This document shows, piece by piece, positions 1-5,065 of a stretch of 5,065 nt of DNA. Both the position numbers and the translations under genes were made by a program. Within the stretch, counting starts at the first letter, position 1; each line of letters starts with the position of its first letter. The stretch lies in NCBI GenBank assembly GCA_017483405.1, contig JAFUWP010000359.1, forward strand, positions 1-5,065, in the 5' to 3' direction. Origin of the DNA: Oscillospiraceae bacterium. GTDB lineage: Bacteria; Bacillota; Clostridia; Oscillospirales; Ruminococcaceae. Below the pieces are notes generated by a model. The model ran no database searches and was not told where the DNA came from. It was given only the letters and a program-made list of their open reading frames with translations.

Positions 1-1
1 A

Positions 2-2446
2 TATCTGTCCATCGGATGCGATGTGCAGGTAACAGAGCTGGATATTTCCCTCAACAGCGGTGAATACAGTCTGCAAGACCAAGCAACGAAATATAAAGCC
101 ATCTTCCAAGCCGCTATGGACTGGAATAAGAATCCGCAGTCTGACGGCCGTGTAACAGCCGTTTGTATCTGGGGGCCTAACGATGCGAATTCATGGCTGA
201 AATCCGGTTCTGATGCGCTCCTCTACGATAAGAATAATAATCCGAAACTTGCCTATACCACTCTGATGAATATGGAAGTAGATGGCAGTACCGTTCCCAG
301 CACGGGAGGAACTGTCGAACCGAATGATTTCGGATGGTATTTCGATGACGGATTCGAGGGCAGTTTGTGTGACTGGGCTGGCAGAGGTGCGGCATCGGTC
401 AGCACGAGCGGAAGAACAGCATTTGTCGGCAGTGAAGCTCTGCTGGTGCAGGACAGAACAGCCGCTTGGAATGGTGCATATAAGACGCTGAATCCGAAAG
501 TATTTGTTGCTGGAAATGAATATTGTTTCAGTGCGATTGTGAATTATTTCGATGGCGATGCAACAGATACCTTCTATCTGAAACTGCAATATACTGACGG
601 AAACGGTGATACCCAGTATTCGACAGTAGCAGAAGCAACCGGAGTGAAGGGTTCATGGGTTCAGCTCTGCAATACGAATTATCAGATTCCTGCTGATGCC
701 TCCAATATGCAGCTTTATGTAGAAACTGCGGAAACGACTAATAATTTCTATATTGATGAAGTCATCGGTGCAGTAGCCGGTACAGGCATCAAAGGGCCTG
801 ACCCTGTTCAGATTCCGGTAGATACTTCCAAGAATCAGAAGGGCGATGCCGATGGCAATAAGACAATCAATATTTTCGACCTGATGGCCGCTAAGAGAGC
901 CGCCGCATCCGGCACATACAGCAAGGCTGTTGATGTCGATGAAAATGGTGTAGTCGATGCAGAAGACATCAAGCAGATTCAGGACTATCTGCATGGCAGA
1001 ATCAAGGTGTTCACTGTTGTGGAAAAGCCTACTGTGAATGTGGATACTGCAAAGATGGAACAGCTGTTCTCATCGGTAACGCCTGTTGCAAGCTACAAGA
1101 AGGAAGGGGAAAACAATCCTCTGTATACCCAGCGTTTCGGTGCTGACCCTGGTGTAATGGAATATAACGGCCGTGTATATGTCTACATGACGGATGATAC
1201 TATCGAATATGATTCCAATGGCAAGGTGCAGGAAAACGGCTACGGACTGATTAACAGAATCAACTGTATTTCTTCTGATGATATGGTGAACTGGACTGAC
1301 CACGGTGCAATTCCGGTAGCTGGTTCTAACGGTATCGCGAAGTTTGCGAACAATTCTTGGGCACCTTGTGCCGCACACAAGACCATCAACGGAAAAGAAA
1401 AATTCTTCCTGTATTTCTGCAACGGCGGAAATGGTGTCTGCGTACTGACAGCAGATTCACCTACAGGCCCGTGGTCTGACCCGCTGGGCGGCCCTCTGGT
1501 AACAAGAGCCGTTCCGAACTGCGGTGATATTCCGTGGCTGTTCGACCCCGCGGTCTTTGTGGATAATGACGGTACTGGTTATCTTTGCTTTGGCGGCGGT
1601 GTTCCGGACGGGAAAACGGCAATGCCTTCTACTACCAGAGTTGTCAAGCTTTCTGATGATATGATTCATCTGGATGGTACTCCGGTGACAATCAATGCGC
1701 CTTATGTATTTGAAGATTCCGGCATCAACAGAATCGGCAACAAGTATTATTATACTTACTGCTCCAACTGGAATACAGGCGGAAATCAGTATGGATTATC
1801 CAACGCAGGCATTGAATATATGGTTGCTGATAATCCTCTCGGGCCGTACACTTATGGCGGTGAACTGTTCAAGAATCAGGGTAATTTCTTTGCCGGCATG
1901 ACTGGCAACAATCATCATTCTATCGTGGAACTGAACGGCAAACTGTATCTGTTCTATCATTCCCGTCCGGTAGAAAAGGCAATGGGCATTGACGGTAACT
2001 ACAGAAGTCCGCAGGTTGACCAGATTACCATGAGCGGAGATAAGATTAACTCTGTTACCGGTACGATGACAGGCATCGCCCAGCTTAAGAAAATCAATCC
2101 TTACGAAACGAATCAGGCTGAAATGATGTCCAGCCAGTCGAAGGATATATCCGTATCTGGTTTAGGTGATACGACAGTATCCGGCGGAAAGGGCAGTTGG
2201 CTGAAGGTATCCGGCGTAGACTTCTCGAACGGTGCGAAAACTCTGACAGTCAAGGCATCATCCAAGAGCGGTTCTGCCATCAAGGTTTGCACGGGTCTGA
2301 CGGGCAGTGCAGTGGCTTATGCAGAAATTCCTGCCGGCGGTATGACAGAAATCACCGTTCCGGTGATAGATGCTCCGAACGGAACAACAGCATTATACTT
2401 CCTGTTCAGTGCGGATACTGTGATTGATTCATGGTCATTCTCTTAA
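2..2446 (+). CDS. Cellulosomal bifunctional xylanase/arabinofuranosidase-type enzyme (GH10-CBM22-dockerin-GH43-CBM6), 5' end missing
   Basis: This is a secreted arabinoxylan-degrading enzyme; 814 residues are visible, numbered here from base 2. The frame is open to the left edge, so the signal peptide and most of GH10 are missing. Residues 1-90 end a GH10 endo-1,4-beta-xylanase: VQVTELD carries the nucleophile Glu12, followed by WGPNDANSW. Residues 110-258 are CBM22 (GRGAASV, RTAAWNGAY, LYVETAETTNNFYIDE); Trp156, Tyr239 and Glu241 align with recalled xylan-binding residues. Residues 280-334 are a type I dockerin with two calcium loops starting at Asp282 and Asp311. Residues about 351-695 are a GH43 five-bladed propeller with the expected triad: Asp382 (FGADPGVM), Asp515 (WLFDPAVF) and Glu571 (VFEDSGINR). 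Residues 699-814 resemble the CBM6 that follows GH43 in Bacillus subtilis XynD, an arabinoxylan arabinofuranohydrolase. That suggests, but does not prove, arabinofuranosidase activity; beta-xylosidase is the alternative. The gene ends in TAA and a terminator follows closely. Confidence 0.93.
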   Translation, partial: YLSIGCDVQVTELDISLNSGEYSLQDQATKYKAIFQAAMDWNKNPQSDGRVTAVCIWGPNDANSWLKSGSDALLYDKNNNPKLAYTTLMNMEVDGSTVPSTGGTVEPNDFGWYFDDGFEGSLCDWAGRGAASVSTSGRTAFVGSEALLVQDRTAAWNGAYKTLNPKVFVAGNEYCFSAIVNYFDGDATDTFYLKLQYTDGNGDTQYSTVAEATGVKGSWVQLCNTNYQIPADASNMQLYVETAETTNNFYIDEVIGAVAGTGIKGPDPVQIPVDTSKNQKGDADGNKTINIFDLMAAKRAAASGTYSKAVDVDENGVVDAEDIKQIQDYLHGRIKVFTVVEKPTVNVDTAKMEQLFSSVTPVASYKKEGENNPLYTQRFGADPGVMEYNGRVYVYMTDDTIEYDSNGKVQENGYGLINRINCISSDDMVNWTDHGAIPVAGSNGIAKFANNSWAPCAAHKTINGKEKFFLYFCNGGNGVCVLTADSPTGPWSDPLGGPLVTRAVPNCGDIPWLFDPAVFVDNDGTGYLCFGGGVPDGKTAMPSTTRVVKLSDDMIHLDGTPVTINAPYVFEDSGINRIGNKYYYTYCSNWNTGGNQYGLSNAGIEYMVADNPLGPYTYGGELFKNQGNFFAGMTGNNHHSIVELNGKLYLFYHSRPVEKAMGIDGNYRSPQVDQITMSGDKINSVTGTMTGIAQLKKINPYETNQAEMMSSQSKDISVSGLGDTTVSGGKGSWLKVSGVDFSNGAKTLTVKASSKSGSAIKVCTGLTGSAVAYAEIPAGGMTEITVPVIDAPNGTTALYFLFSADTVIDSWSFS

Positions 2447-2466
2447 TCTTCCTATAATAATCTCAG

Positions 2467-2503
2467 AAAAGCGACTCTCCTGATTATCAGGGGAGTTGCT
2501 TTT
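2467..2503 (+). terminator. Intrinsic terminator of the xylanase gene
   Basis: Bases 2467-2480 pair with 2490-2503 over 14 positions, including two G-T wobbles. Three more pairs (2481-2483 with 2487-2489) leave only a 3-base loop. The GC-rich core is flanked by AAAA on the left and TTTT on the right, the usual form of a Rho-independent terminator. It starts 20 bases after the stop codon and ends before the next promoter, so it should keep the two plus-strand genes as separate transcripts. The A-run on its left side means it could also stop transcription in the opposite direction. Confidence 0.9.
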
Positions 2504-2519
2504 GTATAAAATATATCAC

Positions 2520-2548
2520 TTGACAGAAAAAGAAATATCAGGTATAAT
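2520..2548 (+). promoter_or_regulatory. Consensus sigma-A/sigma-70 promoter of the diguanylate cyclase gene
   Basis: TTGACA at 2520-2525 and TATAAT at 2543-2548 are both exact consensus hexamers, separated by the ideal 17 bases. Transcription would start near 2555, giving a short leader of about 30 bases. The stretch just upstream (about 2501-2518) is AT-rich and could act as an UP element. No operator-like inverted repeat is evident around the promoter. The exact match, spacing and place just after a terminator and before a good ribosome binding site make a chance match unlikely. Confidence 0.88.
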
Positions 2549-2569
2549 TTTAATAATAATGATAACGGG

Positions 2570-2576
2570 AAAGGAG
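2570..2576 (+). promoter_or_regulatory. Ribosome binding site that favours the ATG at 2586
   Basis: AAAGGAG lies 9 bases before the ATG at 2586 and 5 bases before an out-of-frame ATG at 2582. The spacing is good for the 2586 start, which opens the long frame with an N-terminal membrane segment. Confidence 0.8.
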
Positions 2577-2585
2577 TATTTATGA

Positions 2586-4037
2586 ATGCATCTTTTCGGG
2601 AAGAAAAAAACAGCCGAAAAAACTGGTATTTTCAGCAGGCTGACGATATTTCTGGTTTCGGTCATGATAGTATTTACCCTGTTGTTTATCGGATTGTTCG
2701 GGAGCTTATACGTCAGTGCGAGAAATAATATCATTCAGATTCAGATGAATCATGTGCAGAGTTCATCAGCAAAAATCAGTTTTTATCTTGATACGGCCAT
2801 CAATGCAGTCACATTCAGCCGGCAGAATATTTCTGTACAGCATCAGAACGGTGCATCAAAAGAACAGCTTCTGGAATCCATTGTGATTATGACAGATACG
2901 TTTATGTCCTATATTCAGGATAATATCGCCGGAATTTATGGCTATGTCTACGGAGAGTATCTGGACGGCCACGGCTGGACACCGGACGAAAGCTATCATC
3001 CGCAGAAACGCCCGTGGTATACCAAAGCGGTGCAGAATCCGGATGAGCTTGTATATGTATCGCCCTACATTGATGCCGAAAGCGGTCAGAAATGTATTAC
3101 ACTTTCCCAGACGCTGGAAGATGACTCCGAAAGCGTTATCGCGTTTGATTTGTCACTTGCGAGTCTTCAGGAAAAAGTCAATTCTGCCGTGCAGGAGGAA
3201 AATGTCGTATTTGCCGGAATTCTGGACAGGGAACGGAATGTGCTGATTGTCACCAGCCAGCCCGATACCCCATCGGAAGAATATCAGAAAAAAGAACGCC
3301 GGTTTCTGGAAGAAGCTCAGAAATTGCAGGAAGATTACACGGAAATCAGATACGAAGGGCATAATTATCTTGTATGTGTGCATCCGCTTACAGGCGGATG
3401 GGATTATGTTTATGTATGTGATTCTTCGGCATTGTTCCGGAATCTGAAATCTATTTATATCTCTGCGCCGTTCGAGATACTGGTCTTTATTCTGGTGATT
3501 CTGCTGGTGCTGAACCGCATCAAGGACGGACAGAAACAGTTCACCAAACTGCTGAATCTTTCCGAACGCGATGCCCTGACCGGAATCTATAACCGCGGAA
3601 CGGGAGAAGCCAAAATTTCTGAAAAATTAGAGAATAAAATATCCGGCGCGTTCATGATGCTGGATGTGGATAAATTCAAATCCATCAACGATACCTACGG
3701 GCATGATACCGGAGATAAAGTCATTATCGCTGTCGCGCGGATTCTGGAAAAGGCCTCCCGAAAAGAAGATATTGTCATGCGTCTGGGCGGTGATGAATTT
3801 GTTGCCTTTCTGGATGGAGTCAGTACAAAACAGGATGCGGATGCCTTTACAGACAGATTATTCTGCCTGATAGATTCCGCTCAGATTCCGGATGCACCGG
3901 ATTTGCATCTGTCCGTCAGCGGAGGCATCACTTTGTATGACGGCCGGACATGGATGAATTTTCAGAAATTATATCAGAATACAGATGAAAAAATCTATAC
4001 CAGCAAGAAAATTTCCGGCAATCACATGACATTCTGA
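2586..4037 (+). CDS. Membrane-bound diguanylate cyclase with extracellular Cache-type sensor
   Basis: The 483-residue protein should make cyclic di-GMP from two GTP in response to an external signal. After a short Lys-rich cytoplasmic start, residues about 18-42 form a membrane helix. Residues about 43-290 are an extracellular dCache-type sensor, recognised by KRPWYTKAV (141-149) and VSPYIDAESGQKCITLSQ (157-174). Residues about 291-311 form a second membrane helix. A GGDEF domain runs from about 327 to the end: RDALTGIYNR (328-337), the metal-binding Asp360 in MLDVDKFKSIND, and the signature GGDEF at 401-405. The product-inhibition I-site RxxD (Arg392-Asp395, RKED) sits exactly five residues before GGDEF. 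Both sites look intact, so the enzyme is probably active and feedback-inhibited. No EAL domain is fused. The gene has its own consensus promoter and terminator, so it appears monocistronic. The sensor ligand cannot be read from the sequence. Confidence 0.93.
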   Translation: MHLFGKKKTAEKTGIFSRLTIFLVSVMIVFTLLFIGLFGSLYVSARNNIIQIQMNHVQSSSAKISFYLDTAINAVTFSRQNISVQHQNGASKEQLLESIVIMTDTFMSYIQDNIAGIYGYVYGEYLDGHGWTPDESYHPQKRPWYTKAVQNPDELVYVSPYIDAESGQKCITLSQTLEDDSESVIAFDLSLASLQEKVNSAVQEENVVFAGILDRERNVLIVTSQPDTPSEEYQKKERRFLEEAQKLQEDYTEIRYEGHNYLVCVHPLTGGWDYVYVCDSSALFRNLKSIYISAPFEILVFILVILLVLNRIKDGQKQFTKLLNLSERDALTGIYNRGTGEAKISEKLENKISGAFMMLDVDKFKSINDTYGHDTGDKVIIAVARILEKASRKEDIVMRLGGDEFVAFLDGVSTKQDADAFTDRLFCLIDSAQIPDAPDLHLSVSGGITLYDGRTWMNFQKLYQNTDEKIYTSKKISGNHMTF

Positions 4038-4041
4038 AAAA

Positions 4042-4072
4042 AATCCTCTGTCAGCTGTTCTGACAGAGGATT
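4042..4072. terminator. Shared bidirectional terminator between convergent genes
   Basis: Bases 4042-4053 and 4061-4072 form a perfect 12-bp stem with a 7-base loop. It lies 4 bases after the stop of the diguanylate cyclase gene and 13 bases from the stop of the minus-strand acetyltransferase gene. On the minus strand the hairpin runs into seven T residues (complement of the A-run 4037-4043), a good U-tract. On the plus strand the following sequence is T-rich but interrupted, so termination may be weaker that way. Confidence 0.88.
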
Positions 4073-4085
4073 CTGTATTTTGATT

Positions 4086-4556
4086 TTATAAAATCGTTTC
4101 CATGCCGATTTTGTAGGGCTTCATGCCCATTGCCTGATAAAAGGCAGAGGCATCCGGATTGCATGACCATACATTCAGCGTGACATTGTAGCAGTCAATA
4201 CTTCTTGCATAGTTCAGTACATACTGATATAATTCTTTTCCGATGTGTTTTCCTCTCATAAGGGCTTCGACACACAGGTCATCAATATAGAGCGTTTTTC
4301 TGTCTGTATTGATATTATCATTCTGATAGACTTTCAGAATACAGAAGACATAGCCCACCAGATTGCCGGCATCATCGAACGCGACAAATACGGGACGGGA
4401 ATCATCTTTCAGAATGGCTTTCAGTTCCGGATTGGTATATTTTTTGCAGTTCGCCTTGAATAAATCCGGCCGTCCGTTATGATGCACCGAAAGCACCTGA
4501 TGCAGAAGACGATTGATATTCGGAATGTCCTTGACAGCCGCTCTTGTAATTTTCAT
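4086..4556 (-). CDS. GNAT family N-acetyltransferase
   Basis: This 156-residue, single-domain cytoplasmic protein is of normal length for the GNAT fold, which moves an acetyl group from acetyl-CoA to an amine. The acetyl-CoA pyrophosphate loop is RGKHIGKEL (101-109), with His104 where many relatives have Gly. It follows the beta-4 strand LYIDDLCVE (89-97). NPDASAFYQAMGMKP (133-147) is the usual C-terminal motif. HHNGRPDLF (25-33), near the N-terminus, is typical of a common group of small bacterial GNATs, by recall. The ATG at 4554-4556 is preceded by GGAGG at a suitable distance. The gene starts 11 bases after the pyrophosphorylase stop, so the two are probably cotranscribed. The substrate is unknown. 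A role acetylating an amino sugar would fit the neighbour, but nothing in the sequence shows it. Confidence 0.88.
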   Translation of the reverse strand: MKITRAAVKDIPNINRLLHQVLSVHHNGRPDLFKANCKKYTNPELKAILKDDSRPVFVAFDDAGNLVGYVFCILKVYQNDNINTDRKTLYIDDLCVEALMRGKHIGKELYQYVLNYARSIDCYNVTLNVWSCNPDASAFYQAMGMKPYKIGMETIL

Positions 4557-4561
4557 AACCG

Positions 4562-4566
4562 CCTCC
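4562..4566 (-). promoter_or_regulatory. Ribosome binding site of the GNAT gene
   Basis: On the minus strand this reads GGAGG, five bases before the ATG at 4554-4556. It lies wholly in the 11-base gap after the upstream stop codon and fixes the GNAT start. No separate promoter is evident, which supports cotranscription with the upstream gene. Confidence 0.75.
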
Positions 4567-4567
4567 G

Positions 4568-5065
4568 TCAGAGTGCCACGCCGTTGCGCTGAAGCAGTTC
4601 ACGGGCAGAAACAACAGAATCAACACCATCGGGATTCTTGACAGGTGCGAATTCCTTTGTACGGTCTACTTCGTAGGAAAGGCAGCTGTTCTGGAGATGA
4701 ATCATATCCAGCACAAGCGTCTCGAATTTGTAGGCATTCGGCTTTTCCGGCTTGATGAGTGTGCCGTTTTCATCAAGATAGGGAACTTTTTTATTGACTA
4801 CATGAATCTGGAGTTTATCGTTCATGAGTTCGGTGAGTCTGTCAGTGCGGAACAGATAATTCAGGATGACACCGTAATTATAGGACAGTCTGCCGTCAGC
4901 TTCGCGGTTATGAATCATTTCTTCGGTCATTTCGTAATATTCCACGATAGAGGGTTTTCCGTCTTCGAGACAGAGTACGCCGACACGTTCCTGCGGGTCA
5001 GCCTTGCTGACGACTTTACTGCCGGCTTCGCATCCGGAGAGAATGGTTGCGCCGACAAAACACGG
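4568..5065 (-). CDS. UDPGP-family UDP-sugar pyrophosphorylase (UDP-N-acetylglucosamine pyrophosphorylase-like), N-terminal part missing
   Basis: The C-terminal 165 residues are visible; the frame is open to the right edge (first codon 5063-5065). Enzymes of this family join UTP and a sugar-1-phosphate to give a UDP-sugar and pyrophosphate in the cytoplasm. The fragment resembles eukaryotic UAP1/AGX along its length: GCEAGSKVVSKADPQERVGV (11-30), VEYYE (41-45), DGRLSYNYG (57-65), KKVPYLDENGTLIKPEKPN (92-110), then YKFETLVLD (112-120) and EFAPVKNPDG (138-147), matching UAP1's EFSPLKN. The lysine in the PNAYKFE stretch (Lys113) matches one conserved near the sugar-phosphate site. The chain stops soon after SARELLQRNG, so it lacks the extra C-terminal lobe of the animal enzymes, as expected for bacterial members. 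GTG at 4943-4945 is not the start, because conserved sequence continues upstream of it. The true sugar may be GlcNAc, GalNAc or a hexose. It is the first visible gene of a likely operon with the GNAT. Confidence 0.87.
   Translation of the reverse strand, partial: PCFVGATILSGCEAGSKVVSKADPQERVGVLCLEDGKPSIVEYYEMTEEMIHNREADGRLSYNYGVILNYLFRTDRLTELMNDKLQIHVVNKKVPYLDENGTLIKPEKPNAYKFETLVLDMIHLQNSCLSYEVDRTKEFAPVKNPDGVDSVVSARELLQRNGVAL

Noticed and set aside
23..25. GTG as the start of the xylanase gene
   Set aside because: The frame is open back to base 2 and the residues before it belong to the conserved GH10 strand leading to the nucleophile motif. The gene begins outside the window.
191..589. Antisense open frame of 132 codons opposite the GH10/CBM22 region
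   Set aside because: It lies opposite well-supported domains, has no family features and no convincing ribosome binding site. The other antisense and shifted frames within the four genes (for example 653-994, 1070-1378, 2938-3246) were left out for the same reason.
839..1003. EF-hand calcium-binding protein rather than dockerin
   Set aside because: The paired loops, the Leu/Ile-containing helices after each loop and the setting among CBM and glycoside hydrolase modules are those of a type I dockerin.
2453..2458. TATAAT just after the xylanase stop, as a second promoter
   Set aside because: No acceptable -35 element lies 16-18 bases upstream (the nearest TTGATT is 23 bases away), and any transcript would run straight into the terminator at 2467-2503.
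4943..4945. GTG as the start of a short 125-residue minus-strand protein
   Set aside because: Forty further in-frame codons up to the window edge match the UDPGP/UAP1 family, so this is an internal valine codon.
1..5065. Mobile element, CRISPR array, tRNA/rRNA or riboswitch
   Set aside because: No transposase or integrase, direct-repeat array, or RNA gene was recognised. The only noncoding stretches are short (about 140 and 48 bases) and are explained by terminators and a promoter, with a leader too short for a riboswitch.

Overview
The window looks like part of the chromosome of a fibre-degrading, low-to-mid GC, Gram-positive gut or rumen anaerobe. A Ruminococcus of the R. flavefaciens type fits best. 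The main reason is the first gene: a multi-modular xylan-degrading enzyme with a type I dockerin, which is the plug that docks enzymes into a cellulosome. Placing the dockerin inside the chain, between two catalytic modules, is a habit known from R. flavefaciens xylanases. A consensus TTGACA/TATAAT promoter, AGGAG-type ribosome binding sites and compact hairpin terminators also fit Bacillota. The species cannot be fixed from this sequence alone.

Layout. Bases 2-2446 (+) hold the 3' part of a gene for a bifunctional enzyme. Its modules in order are the C-terminal end of a GH10 xylanase, CBM22, dockerin, GH43 and CBM6. A strong intrinsic terminator follows (2467-2503). Only 16 bases further on, a perfect sigma-A-type promoter (2520-2548) and a ribosome binding site start a separate unit: a membrane-anchored diguanylate cyclase with an extracellular Cache-type sensor and a complete GGDEF domain (2586-4037, +). 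A hairpin at 4042-4072 separates this gene from a convergent minus-strand pair and appears to terminate both sides. Read in their own direction, the minus-strand genes are the C-terminal part of a eukaryote-like UDP-sugar (UDP-GlcNAc type) pyrophosphorylase, which runs off the window at 5065, and, 11 bases downstream, a small GNAT acetyltransferase.

How the genes relate. The first enzyme would cut the xylan backbone (GH10) and remove side chains or further trim arabinoxylan (GH43). Two carbohydrate-binding modules would hold it on the substrate and the dockerin would fix it to a scaffoldin. The diguanylate cyclase is transcribed on its own, so a link between polysaccharide breakdown and c-di-GMP signalling is only suggested by position. 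The minus-strand pair looks like an operon and may concern nucleotide-sugar or cell-envelope metabolism, but the GNAT substrate is unknown. All four genes belong to known families. I saw no mobile element, CRISPR array, tRNA or rRNA, and no gene-free stretch longer than about 140 bases.
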